A stretch of DNA of 64,000 nucleotides from positions 1,798,001 to 1,862,000 of the forward strand of contig NZ_CP065230.1 of the NCBI RefSeq assembly GCF_015767635.1, in the 5' to 3' direction. Both the position numbers and the translations under genes were made by a program. Shown one piece after another: positions 17,737-30,140 of this stretch. Position 1 is the stretch's first letter. Every line of letters begins with the position of its first letter. This DNA comes from Halomonas sp. A40-4. Its GTDB lineage: Bacteria; Pseudomonadota; Gammaproteobacteria; Pseudomonadales; Halomonadaceae. The notes beneath the pieces are model-generated. The model saw nothing but the letters and a program-made list of their open reading frames with translations. It was not told where the DNA came from and did not search any database.

Positions 17737-19413
17737 ATGGCATCCGTTCACCGCCATAAGGAGCTTACGCCGCGCCACTGGTTAACCTTGCTTGCTGCAT
17801 CAGAACGCAAGCGGCTAGCGGGCGCGGCGTTTTTTGGTGCCTTGGCAGGCTGCCACACCGTATTGATCGTGACCGGCCTGGCCTGGTTGATCGATCAACT
17901 GGTGGTTCAAAACCGGTCGCCAAGTGATTTGACGCCTGTTTTCGCGCTCCTGGCCGTCGCCGTATTATTGCGCGCGATGTGCCAGTGGGCCTCAGAGAGA
18001 TTGAGTCTGGATGCCAGCCTTCGCATCAGGCGCAAGGCCCGTGCTCAGTTGCTTGATAAAATCACTGCCTTGGGCCCTGCTTGGCTGACATCACAGCAAA
18101 GTGGTGCCATTGCCGCTCAGGCGGTAGAGCATATCGACGCCTTGGACGGCTATTTTGCGCGCTATCATCCGCAACTGCGGATCACCGTGTGGGTACCGCT
18201 CGTCATTCTTGCCGTGGTGATGTGGCTGGATTATCTGGCCGCTGTGTTCCTGTTGCTGGCGGCGCCGCTGATTCCGCTGTTTATGGCCCTGGTGGGGATG
18301 GGGGCTGAGCGCATGAACCGTGATCAGTTCGCCGCCGTCGCCCGACTGTCAGCGCATTTCATAGATCGAGTGCGCGGTATCACAACGCTCCAGCTTTTTG
18401 GTCACACAGCAGCGGCACAACAGGCGGTCTGGGTGGCCTCAGACCAGTATCGACGCCTGAGCATGCGGACGTTGAAGCTGGCATTTTTATCCTCGGCGGT
18501 GCTTGAGTTCTTTTCGTCGGTGGCCATCGCGGTAGTCGCCATGTATGTCGGCTTTGGTCTGCTGGGTTATATCGAGTATGGCCCCGCCCCTTCATTGACG
18601 CTGTTCTCCGGCCTGGCGGTGTTGCTGCTGGCGCCGGAGTTCTTCCAGCCTTTGCGCACGTTATCCATGCATTATCATGATCGAGCGGCTGCATTGGGGG
18701 CGGCAGAGAGCATCGTCAATACCCTCAACGAGCCGCCAGTGATGAGTGATACCTCTCCCTCAATTACCAGAGCCGACAATGTGCTGGTGGAGCTTGAGAG
18801 GGTTCAGGTCAGCTATCCGGGGCGTGGTGTGGTGATGGGCCCCTTGGATCTCGCCCTAACGCAGGGTGATGTGATCGCTGTCAGCGGAGAGTCGGGCAGT
18901 GGCAAGTCGACATTGCTCGCGTTATTGGCAGGGTTCATTGGGCCCAGTCATGGCGAGTGTCGACATGCAGCGACGGACCAAGTCGCGTGGCTGGATCAGC
19001 AGCCCTGCCTGTTGCAGGGGAGTCTGGCCGACAATCTGCGCCTGTCGAACCCCTTGGCATCAGAAGATGCAATGCAAGCAGCGTTAAGGCGTGCCGGTTT
19101 GATTGATGTGGTCAATGGCCTTCCAGAGGGGCTGGATACCTTGCTTGGCGAGCGCGGTGTCGGTTTGTCGGGTGGCCAGGCTCAGCGTCTGGCGCTGGCG
19201 CGCGTTTACCTGAGTGGCGCACCACTGGTCCTGCTTGATGAACCGACAGCAAAGCTCGACGAGGCAACAGAGCAGGCCGTGGTGGCGGCGTTGATCGACT
19301 GGATAAAAGAAGGGCGCACGCTGGTCGTTGCTACCCATCATCCTGCGGTCATCAAAGCGGCGAATCGTCACTTCAAAATGACTCAAGGACAGATCGAGGA
19401 GATGCCCGTTTGA
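17737..19413 (+). CDS. cydD: ABC exporter subunit CydD
   Basis: A 558-residue half-transporter of the CydDC heterodimer, which exports cysteine/glutathione (and binds heme) and is needed for cytochrome bd assembly. A six-helix membrane domain is followed by the nucleotide-binding domain with Walker A GESGSGKST, signature LSGGQAQRLALAR and Walker B LVLLDEPTA. The start at 17737 (MASVHRHKEL) is chosen since the frame opening at 17638 overlaps cioB. The stop overlaps the TTG start of cydC. Confidence 0.92.
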   Translation: MASVHRHKELTPRHWLTLLAASERKRLAGAAFFGALAGCHTVLIVTGLAWLIDQLVVQNRSPSDLTPVFALLAVAVLLRAMCQWASERLSLDASLRIRRKARAQLLDKITALGPAWLTSQQSGAIAAQAVEHIDALDGYFARYHPQLRITVWVPLVILAVVMWLDYLAAVFLLLAAPLIPLFMALVGMGAERMNRDQFAAVARLSAHFIDRVRGITTLQLFGHTAAAQQAVWVASDQYRRLSMRTLKLAFLSSAVLEFFSSVAIAVVAMYVGFGLLGYIEYGPAPSLTLFSGLAVLLLAPEFFQPLRTLSMHYHDRAAALGAAESIVNTLNEPPVMSDTSPSITRADNVLVELERVQVSYPGRGVVMGPLDLALTQGDVIAVSGESGSGKSTLLALLAGFIGPSHGECRHAATDQVAWLDQQPCLLQGSLADNLRLSNPLASEDAMQAALRRAGLIDVVNGLPEGLDTLLGERGVGLSGGQAQRLALARVYLSGAPLVLLDEPTAKLDEATEQAVVAALIDWIKEGRTLVVATHHPAVIKAANRHFKMTQGQIEEMPV

Positions 19414-21113
19414 GGGATATCTATCGCCAATTCTTACCGTGGTTGAGATTGCTTACCCGCCGTCGGCGCGCTTTCATGTTGGGGGCCTTGCTGGCAGGGC
19501 TAACGCTTTTAGCCGGTGTTGCACTACTGGGGCTGTCTGGCTGGTTTATCACCGCCAGTGCGCTAACCGGTATTGCGCTGGCGTTGGGGATTCCCGCCAT
19601 ACTGGATGTCTACGTGCCGGGTGGAGGTATCCGTTTCTTTGCGCTATTGCGGACAGTCTCGCGGTACGCCGAGCGAGTCTATAATCATAATAGCGTATTG
19701 GCATTGTTGGCGGATTTGCGCTTTCGTGTATTTGGCCAATTAACCCGCCTTGATGATTCAACCCTCGGCCGTCAGCGGGCGAGTGATTGGCTGACCCGCC
19801 TGACTTCCGATATCGACACCCTGGATAATTTCTATCTCCGAGCCTTGATGCCACCTATTGTTGCGCTGCTGGGTAGCGCCATCATGGTGTTGTTTATCGC
19901 GCTGTGGCTGCCTTATGCGGCCTTGTTGGTGGCGGGCGTTCTCGGGGGGCTCTGGCTGGTCACGACAGTGGGCTTTTCCGTCTGGGGGTGGCGACAAAGC
20001 CACTACCATGTTGGTGATCAGGAGGTCTTGCGTCACTTGGTGATTGATCAGGTTCAGGCCAGCGCAGAGCTGACCAGCTATCGTAGTGATCGCTGGCACC
20101 GCGGCTTTGTCGATACTCATGAGCAGCAGGTCCTGAACAATCAGCGGCAAGTAGGTAATAAGCAGGCGCTTGGTAATTCGATTGTTGCCGCGGTGACGAG
20201 TTTGCTGGCATTAGGAGTGCTTTGGCTGGCGGGGGAGGTGTTGGCGCAAGGCCAGGTTGACGGTCCTATTGTTGTGATGGCCGTGCTGATGGCGCTGGGT
20301 ATCAATGAAGCGTTCAGTGTTCTACCCAATGCGTTTGTTAGATTGGGGGCGAGTTATGCCGCTGTTGAGCGATTGAACAAACTTGAGCCGCGCGATTCGT
20401 CGCGCAGTTTTTCACCTTCAACCGCTGTGTCGTTAGACGATGGTGTGGTTTTTGAAGGCGTATCGTTGCGTTATCCCAGTTCGCTTTCCCTGGCCTTGAG
20501 CGACGTTGACTTTCGCCTTCCTGCAGGCAAACGCGCTGTGGTGACAGGCATGTCGGGGGCTGGAAAATCGACATTGGCGTCACTCATCCTGGGTCGCCTG
20601 GTGCCCACTCGCGGCGTCGTCAACGTCCTGGGGGTAGCGCCCCAAGCGTTGGCTGATACACAGCGCGCGGCGCATTTGGCAATGCTGACCCAGCAAGTGG
20701 ATCTATTTGATGCTTCGCTGGCTGAGAATTTGCTCATTGCGGATCCATCTGCAAGTGATGAGCGGCTTTGGCAAGTGCTTTCTGACGTGGCGTTGGCCGA
20801 TTGGGCTGAACGTTTACCCAGAGCACTCGACACAGCGGTGGGCGAAAAGGGCCAGCAACTTTCTGGGGGGCAAGCCAGGCGAGTTGCATTGGCACGGTTG
20901 ATGTTGCGAGACCCGCAGATTGTGATCCTTGATGAGCCTTTTGCAAGCGTTGATGCGGTGACTGCCCAGCACTTGGCGGCTTCGCTTGATCGTTGGCTTG
21001 GCAACAGAACAGTCATCTATTTTATCCATCAAGTCGACCAGCCTTATTTGTTGCCGCATATCGATTACCACTGGCACCTGGATGCAGGTAAGCTTGGCCT
21101 TGAAGCTAATTAG
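19410..21113 (+). CDS. cydC: ABC exporter subunit CydC (TTG start)
   Basis: A 567-residue second half of the CydDC exporter. The membrane domain starts RDIYRQFLPWLRLL; the nucleotide-binding domain has Walker A GMSGAGKST, signature LSGGQARRVALAR and Walker B IVILDEPFA. The start codon is TTG, overlapping the cydD stop in TTGA, so translation probably depends on ribosomes finishing cydD. GGAG lies 9-12 bases upstream. Last gene of the oxidase operon; adenine deaminase follows after 13 bp. Confidence 0.9.
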   Translation: MRDIYRQFLPWLRLLTRRRRAFMLGALLAGLTLLAGVALLGLSGWFITASALTGIALALGIPAILDVYVPGGGIRFFALLRTVSRYAERVYNHNSVLALLADLRFRVFGQLTRLDDSTLGRQRASDWLTRLTSDIDTLDNFYLRALMPPIVALLGSAIMVLFIALWLPYAALLVAGVLGGLWLVTTVGFSVWGWRQSHYHVGDQEVLRHLVIDQVQASAELTSYRSDRWHRGFVDTHEQQVLNNQRQVGNKQALGNSIVAAVTSLLALGVLWLAGEVLAQGQVDGPIVVMAVLMALGINEAFSVLPNAFVRLGASYAAVERLNKLEPRDSSRSFSPSTAVSLDDGVVFEGVSLRYPSSLSLALSDVDFRLPAGKRAVVTGMSGAGKSTLASLILGRLVPTRGVVNVLGVAPQALADTQRAAHLAMLTQQVDLFDASLAENLLIADPSASDERLWQVLSDVALADWAERLPRALDTAVGEKGQQLSGGQARRVALARLMLRDPQIVILDEPFASVDAVTAQHLAASLDRWLGNRTVIYFIHQVDQPYLLPHIDYHWHLDAGKLGLEAN

Positions 21114-21126
21114 ACAGGAGCCCTGT

Positions 21127-22116
21127 ATGCACGATTTTTTACGCCAGCTTCCCAAGGTAGAGCTGCATCTTCATATCGAAGGTTCGCTTGAGCCCGAGTT
21201 GATGTTCGCGCTGGCCCAGCGTAATAACATTGACTTGCCGTATGCTTCCGCTCAGGAAGCAAAAGATGCGTATGACTTTAATGATTTGCAGGCGTTTTTG
21301 GACCTTTATTTTCAGGGCATGGGCGTGCTTCGTCACGAGGAAGACTTTTACGACCTGGCGATGGACTACTTTCATCGCGCTCGTCGAGAGGGAGTCGTAC
21401 ATGTCGATATGCATTTCGACCCCCAGGCGCACCTTCAAAGAGGTGTTCCGCTGGAAGTGGTCATGGGTGGGCTGCTCAAAGCCAAGCAGGAAGCCGAGGA
21501 ATCCATGGATTTTTCGGTTGGCATGATCATGGCGTTTTTACGTGATCGCCCGGCAGAAGAAGCCTTGCACGTCCTCGAGCAAGCTGCACCCTACTGGAAG
21601 TTTATCGATGCAATCGGTTTGGACAGTGCCGAACGCGATCATCCGCCATCTGAGTTCAAGACACTTTTTGCGCGGGCCAAAGAGATTGGTCTGGTTTGCG
21701 TAGCGCACGCAGGCGAAGAGGGGCCGGCGGACTATATCATCCAGGCTCTCGATCTTCTGGAGGTGGAGCGTATCGATCATGGCGTGCGCTGTCTGGAAAA
21801 TCCGGATTTGGTGGAGCGTCTTCGTCGTGAGCAGGTCGTCCTGACGGTTTGCCCGTTATCCAATGTCTGTCTAAAAGTCGTCGATGACTTGCGTGAGCAC
21901 CCTTTGCCCACTCTGCTGCATGAGGGCCTGAATGTGACCATCAGCTCTGATGATCCTGCTTACTTTGGCGGCGGAATGCTCGCCAATCATGTGGCTTGTG
22001 CGGACGCTTTCGGCTGGTCTGAAGATGTGTTTGTGAAATTGACCCGAAACGCAATTGATGCCGCGTTCGTATCCGCCGATCGGCGTGCCGACTTATTGGC
22101 CCGCTTGGCTGCCTGA
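21127..22116 (+). CDS. Adenine deaminase (adenosine deaminase-like family)
   Basis: A 329-residue zinc amidohydrolase of the Add superfamily. It has the metal-binding VELHLHIEGSLEPE, VAHAGEEGPADYI, RIDHGVR and SSDDPAYFGG motifs. The HAGEEGP and SDDPAYFGG forms resemble the bacterial/fungal adenine deaminases (Aah1-like; close to my recollection of the Pseudomonas enzyme) rather than adenosine deaminase. It would convert adenine to hypoxanthine, feeding the xanthine dehydrogenase encoded 10 kb away. AGGAG precedes the ATG at 21127. The 13-bp gap suggests readthrough from cydC. Confidence 0.85.
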   Translation: MHDFLRQLPKVELHLHIEGSLEPELMFALAQRNNIDLPYASAQEAKDAYDFNDLQAFLDLYFQGMGVLRHEEDFYDLAMDYFHRARREGVVHVDMHFDPQAHLQRGVPLEVVMGGLLKAKQEAEESMDFSVGMIMAFLRDRPAEEALHVLEQAAPYWKFIDAIGLDSAERDHPPSEFKTLFARAKEIGLVCVAHAGEEGPADYIIQALDLLEVERIDHGVRCLENPDLVERLRREQVVLTVCPLSNVCLKVVDDLREHPLPTLLHEGLNVTISSDDPAYFGGGMLANHVACADAFGWSEDVFVKLTRNAIDAAFVSADRRADLLARLAA

Positions 22117-22148
22117 ACGACCATTGGCAAGAAATGTGTCGGTGCTGG

Positions 22149-22176
22149 TTGACCTCGCGTAAAAAAAACGTATCAT
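22149..22176 (+). promoter_or_regulatory. rRNA operon promoter
   Basis: TTGACC (22149-22154), 16-bp spacer with an A8 run, TATCAT (22171-22176). It sits 245 bp before mature 16S. Confidence 0.7.
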
Positions 22177-22208
22177 ACGCACCACATCGAACGGCGACGC
22201 CCTTCGAT

Positions 22209-22220
22209 AGCTCTTTAATA
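22209..22220 (+). promoter_or_regulatory. boxA antitermination element, 16S leader
   Basis: AGCTCTTTAATA matches the Nus-factor boxA core (GCTCTTTAA). It lies between the rRNA promoter and 16S. A leader hairpin follows (CGCTTGCC at 22245-22252 with GGCAAGCG at 22282-22289). Confidence 0.6.
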
Positions 22221-22222
22221 AT

Positions 22223-22239
22223 GTGATCAGGTAATTCAT
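22223..22239 (+). other. RNase III processing stem flanking 16S (left arm)
   Basis: GTGATCAGGTAATTCAT is perfectly complementary over 17 bp to ATGAATTACCTGATCAC at 23959-23975, enclosing the 16S sequence. This is the classic pre-16S processing stem. Confidence 0.75.
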
Positions 22240-22394
22240 GTGGGCGCTTGCCGATGAGGGTGATAAATCACCAATTATCAAGGCAAGCGACTCGTCCAAG
22301 GTCTTCGGATCTTGAGAGAACGTTTGAAAACCTTGAGCCAAGTTTGATCCGCTTTTGTTACTTTCGAGTGACAAGTAAGGATCACAATGATTGT

Positions 22395-23925
<1,531 letters not shown>

Positions 23926-24010
23926 AACGATGCATCATCCTCGCGGTAAGCGCTCACAATGAATTACCTGATCACGTGATAGAGCAAACGGTTTAAGCAC
24001 GAACCCTCTT

Positions 24011-24111
24011 GGGTCTGTAGCTCAGTTGGTTAGAGCGCACCCCCTGACCTTAAATGGAAAGGAGGGTGAGGTCGGCCAGCCGATGCAGTAACGAGAGGTC
24101 GTTAGAAGCAC
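24011..24111 (+). pseudogene. Truncated/expanded duplicate of tRNA-Ile (5' half)
   Basis: The first 33 bases (24011-24043) are identical to the 5' part of the intact tRNA-Ile that starts at 24112. The anticodon stem CACCC/GGGTG is kept (24038-24042, 24064-24068), but the loop is 21 nt instead of 7 and lacks the GAT anticodon. After GGTCGG the sequence diverges; no T-arm or acceptor 3' strand or CCA follows. It is not a functional tRNA. It appears as a tandem ~101-bp duplication unit. Confidence 0.75.
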
Positions 24112-24188
<77 letters not shown>

Positions 24189-24269
24189 AATTCCTGTAAT
24201 ACGGCGTTAAAATGTTCCTCGTATAGCAGGCTATACGTCGTCGCATTTTGCCTTGTCTTACAGAAATTT
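24189..24269 (+). other. Long hairpin between tRNA-Ile and tRNA-Ala
   Basis: Nested complementary segments: CTGTAA (24194-24199) with TTACAG (24258-24263), flanked by AAATT/AATTT; AAAATG with CATTTT; and GTATAG with CTATAC at the tip. This folds the whole inter-tRNA spacer into one rod, probably a processing structure. Confidence 0.5.
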
Positions 24270-24292
24270 GTGGAAATAAAGTGCTACAAGAT

Positions 24293-24368
24293 GGGGCCAT
24301 AGCTCAGCTGGGAGAGCGCCTGCCTTGCACGCAGGAGGTCAGCGGTTCGATCCCGCTTGGCTCCACCA
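24293..24368 (+). tRNA. tRNA-Ala (TGC)
   Basis: A 76-nt tRNA with acceptor GGGGCCA/TGGCTCC, anticodon stem CCTGC/GCAGG, anticodon TGC at 24326-24328, T-arm GGTTCGATCCC, and encoded CCA. Confidence 0.96.
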
Positions 24369-24464
24369 TTACTTTTAGTTTACTACCCGTTTACTCATGT
24401 TTTGTGACCATTGATAAGTCAAGACGCACTCACTGCGTTGCCTTATCACTGTTCATCGAACAGT

Positions 24465-24476
24465 CGCTCTTTAACA
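24465..24476 (+). promoter_or_regulatory. boxA antitermination element, 23S leader
   Basis: CGCTCTTTAACA matches the boxA consensus closely and lies 123 bp before 23S, within the 230-bp spacer after tRNA-Ala. Confidence 0.65.
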
Positions 24477-24576
24477 ATGTATATCATGCTGACATGAACG
24501 TTTTTTTAAGACGTTCATACGTAATTGTTTTGTGATACGTCTCAAGCGTATCCGGCAATCGTTATCGTTGCGAGAC

Positions 24577-24598
24577 ACCAGACCCCTTCGGGTTATAG

Positions 24599-24606
<8 letters not shown>
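24577..24606 (+). other. 23S processing stem (left arm)
   Basis: The segment from ACCAGACCCCTT to GGTCAAGC pairs almost fully with 27481-27511 (GCTTGACCCTATAAC to GGGGTCTGGT), with a small internal mismatch. It encloses 23S as the RNase III stem. Confidence 0.7.
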
Positions 24607-27489
<2,883 letters not shown>

Positions 27490-27636
27490 TATAACACCCA
27501 AGGGGTCTGGTCGTGATGATAACGACGCGTGTGAAGACACGCAGAGAACCGGATACGCGTACTGAGCCAAGTGGTGATGACACAGGGCTTGGTAAGAGAC
27601 GCACACAAAGCACAGCATGATATGCATTTAAAGTTA

Positions 27637-27755
27637 CGCCTGACGACCATAGCAAGCGTGAACCACCTGATCCCTTGCCGAACTCAGCAGTGAAACCGCT
27701 TCGCGCCGATGGTAGTGTGGGGTCTCCCCATGCGAGAGTAGGTCATCGTCAGGCA
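27637..27755 (+). rRNA. rrf: 5S ribosomal RNA
   Basis: About 119 nt, beginning CGCCTGACGACCATAGC and ending CATCGTCAGGCAC, with the terminal stem CGCCTGACGA/TCGTCAGGC. The conserved CCGAACTCAG loop and GGGGTCTCCCCATGCGAGAGTAG arm are present. Ends approximate. Confidence 0.93.
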
Positions 27756-27767
27756 CCTATACCGCAG

Positions 27768-27796
27768 AAAACCCAGCCAATCGGCTGGGTTTTTTG
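27768..27796 (+). terminator. Intrinsic terminator 1 of the rRNA operon
   Basis: A 9-bp stem AACCCAGCC/GGCTGGGTT with AATC loop followed by TTTTTT, 13 bases after 5S. Confidence 0.85.
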
Positions 27797-27800
27797 TTTA

Positions 27801-27863
27801 GGGGTCTCCCCATGGAGAGTAGCGGAGAGCCGCCCTGGTCATCGTCAGGCACCTATACCGCAG
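27801..27863 (+). pseudogene. Duplicated 3' remnant of 5S rRNA
   Basis: GGGGTCTCCCCATG, then GAGAGTAG, and then GGTCATCGTCAGGCACCTAT with the adjoining ACCGCAGAAA repeat the 3' end of 5S and its flank (27719-27770), with about 16 extra bases inserted (27822-27838 region). It lies between two terminators. The 5' two thirds of 5S are absent, so it cannot be a functional 5S. Confidence 0.75.
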
Positions 27864-27897
27864 AAACCCCCGAGCACATCGTGCTCGGGGGTTTTTG
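27864..27897 (+). terminator. Intrinsic terminator 2 of the rRNA operon
   Basis: A 14-bp perfect stem AAACCCCCGAGCAC/GTGCTCGGGGGTTT with ATC loop and a T-run. Very strong; it follows the 5S remnant. Confidence 0.88.
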
Positions 27898-27909
27898 TGT
27901 GCGTGGAAG

Positions 27910-27940
27910 AAAAGCCGTCGTTAAGACGGCGGCTTTTTAA
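27910..27940. terminator. Terminator between rRNA operon and guaD (probably for guaD)
   Basis: GCCGTC/GACGGC stem around GTTAA, flanked by AAAA and TTTTT on the two sides. It can terminate on either strand; on the minus strand it lies just after the guaD stop. Confidence 0.6.
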
Positions 27941-27949
27941 AAATGGTGA

Positions 27950-29266
27950 TTAATTATCCCTGTGATGCTGACAAATACCACCCGCCCAGGTTTCATAGAT
28001 GGCTCGGTCGTCGGCCAGCATCATCAAAGCGAACAAGCGTTCTCCCAGCGTTTTACAGTGATTGATGCGACGCTTAAGCAGCGACGTTGCCTGGGTGTCG
28101 ATCACTACAAAGTCAGCCTCAAGCGTGGGCGCCAATTGGCCGATATGGCTATCCAGCGAGAGTGCCTTTGCATTTCCTTTGGTCAAACCATAAAACCCCT
28201 GCCAGGCGGTAAGGGGCTGTCCGCGTAGCTGACCAACTTGATAGGCGCTTTTGAGTGTGTCAAATCCGGAAAGGTCAGTGCCTGCACCGATATCGCTGGC
28301 GTAGGTAAATGCCATGCCGGTTTCACTAGCGGCCTCCCGGTCAAATAGTCCGCTGCCAAGGAAGAGGTTAGAGCTAGGGCAAAAAGCAATATTTGCACCG
28401 CGTTCCGCCAACCGCTTACGCATACCGTTATCAAGATGAATACCGTGTGCAAAGGTGCTGCGAGGGCCGACAAGCCCCGCTTCTTCATACACCGACAGGT
28501 AGTCACGGCTGCCGGGAAAAAGCTCTGCCACCCAGTCCAGCTCCCCGCTGTTTTCCGCTAGATGAGTCTGTAACCAGAGGCTCGGGTCGTTACGTAGAAG
28601 GGCGCCTGCCGCATCCATTTGCGTTTTGGTCGATGTTGGCGCAAAGCGTGGGGTAACGCTATACCCCAACCGCTGCTTGCCGTGCCAGTCTTCAATCAGT
28701 CGCTCGCTGGCGGCAATACCCGTCGTGCCGTCCATAAGCGCCTCTGGCGCGTTACGATCCATCAATACCTTGCCGGCCAGCATGCGTAGTCGACGTTTTT
28801 GACAGGCAGTAAAGAAAGCATCCACGGACCCTTGATGGCTTGAGCCAAATACCTGCGACGTCGTGGTGCCTGCACGCAGCATTTCATCCAGAAAGGCATT
28901 TGATAATGCCTCTGCGTGCTCATGATTGGCAAAGCGACATTCCTCAGGGAAGGTATAGTCATTGAGCCAATCCAGCAGTTGCCGACCATAAGACGCCATT
29001 ATATCCAACTGGACATAGTGAACATGGGTATCGATAAACCCCGGCATGATCAGCTTATCGCGATAGTCCAATACATCACTGTTTTCTGGTAGTGACGGCA
29101 ATAATTCATTGAAATGGCCGACGGCATGAATATGCTGACCTTTCAACCAGAGCAATCCGTCGCCGTAATGCTCTAAACTGCCCGGCTCGGGCGTATCGCC
29201 AATGCCAGGGTCGCGGGCAAAACTAATCAATTCGGCACGAATCAACGTATCGGTAGTGGAATTCAT
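27950..29266 (-). CDS. guaD: Guanine deaminase
   Basis: A 438-residue zinc amidohydrolase converting guanine to xanthine and ammonia. It shows the metal motif PGFIDTHVHYVQ, the guanine-deaminase LDWLNDYTFPEE segment, LQTHLAEN, FAHGIHLD and ASDIGAGTDLSGFDTL. The ATG at 29266 is chosen (MNSTTDTLIRAEL); it begins one base after the xdhC stop, so guaD is the last gene of xdhABC-guaD. Its product xanthine is the substrate of the enzyme encoded upstream. Confidence 0.94.
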   Translation of the reverse strand: MNSTTDTLIRAELISFARDPGIGDTPEPGSLEHYGDGLLWLKGQHIHAVGHFNELLPSLPENSDVLDYRDKLIMPGFIDTHVHYVQLDIMASYGRQLLDWLNDYTFPEECRFANHEHAEALSNAFLDEMLRAGTTTSQVFGSSHQGSVDAFFTACQKRRLRMLAGKVLMDRNAPEALMDGTTGIAASERLIEDWHGKQRLGYSVTPRFAPTSTKTQMDAAGALLRNDPSLWLQTHLAENSGELDWVAELFPGSRDYLSVYEEAGLVGPRSTFAHGIHLDNGMRKRLAERGANIAFCPSSNLFLGSGLFDREAASETGMAFTYASDIGAGTDLSGFDTLKSAYQVGQLRGQPLTAWQGFYGLTKGNAKALSLDSHIGQLAPTLEADFVVIDTQATSLLKRRINHCKTLGERLFALMMLADDRAIYETWAGGICQHHRDN

Positions 29267-29267
29267 A

Positions 29268-30140
29268 TTAACTCTGGGTCGTTTTCGTATCGCCAACTAA
29301 AGCACGTACAGCGTTAGGCTCAAGGCCACGTGTTTCTGGTGAGGTGGGTTTGTCGGTTAGCCACAGCAATTCGGTGACCACCGTCATCGCAATGGCATAG
29401 GGGGTCTTATTATTGAGTTTGGTGGCGTGGATGCGTCCGATGGGGCTTCGCACACGCTCTATTTTCCCGGCGTCATGGCCTTCTCGCTGGAGACGTCCCT
29501 GAAAGCTTGACCATTTACTGTCGCTGCCAATTAGCCCGATGGATGCCACATCATCTCGCTCAATGAGGGCTGTGATGAGGGCGTAATCCTGATCGTGGCT
29601 ATGGGTTAGTACGAGTGCATGCGTTTGCGGCGGTAATTCTGCGACCGTCCGATGGACATCGCCAAGTGTATGACAGCTAAGGCGTGATTGCTGTGACGTC
29701 TGCTCACTAAATATATCGCTTCGGCTATCGTACCAGTGCAGTTGCCAAGGCAACGGTGCGCTTAAGTTAACGATTTCGCGACCGACATGGCCCGCACCAA
29801 AGATAGCGACATGGGCTTCTGAACCTGGAAAGACTTCCAGCAGAATGTTGACGAAGCCGCCGCAGCACTGGCCGCTGCGGCCCCCCAGCGAGAAGGCTTC
29901 AAGGTGAAGGCCATAACGCTGATGGTATAAATAATCCCGCGCCGCGCTGATCGTCTGCCACTCGAAAGTACCGCCACCTAGCGTATCGAAGATAGCCTCT
30001 TCAGTAATCACCATTCGCGCACCAGGCTCGCGGGGTGTCGAGCCTGCGCTGGTCACCTGAGTTGCTAGTACATGGGGGATGCCGTCGCGCTGTAAGCGAT
30101 GCAGCGCCGCATGCCAGCTTTCTGGAGTGGGTAAGGTCAT
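29268..30140 (-). CDS. xdhC: Xanthine dehydrogenase accessory protein XdhC
   Basis: A 290-residue chaperone that inserts the sulfurated molybdenum cofactor into XDH. The N-terminal domain has TSAGSTPREPGARMV and GGGTFEWQ; the C-terminal Rossmann domain has VAIFGAGHVGREIV and VLTHSHDQDYALI. The start overlaps xdhB by 4 bp and the stop abuts guaD. Confidence 0.93.
   Translation of the reverse strand: MTLPTPESWHAALHRLQRDGIPHVLATQVTSAGSTPREPGARMVITEEAIFDTLGGGTFEWQTISAARDYLYHQRYGLHLEAFSLGGRSGQCCGGFVNILLEVFPGSEAHVAIFGAGHVGREIVNLSAPLPWQLHWYDSRSDIFSEQTSQQSRLSCHTLGDVHRTVAELPPQTHALVLTHSHDQDYALITALIERDDVASIGLIGSDSKWSSFQGRLQREGHDAGKIERVRSPIGRIHATKLNNKTPYAIAMTVVTELLWLTDKPTSPETRGLEPNAVRALVGDTKTTQS

Noticed and set aside
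24038..24068. Intron or splice-type insertion in the anticodon loop of the first tRNA-Ile copy
   Set aside because: The extra bases are only about 14 nt, the anticodon is lost, and the 3' half of the tRNA is absent, so it is a broken duplicate rather than an intron-bearing tRNA.
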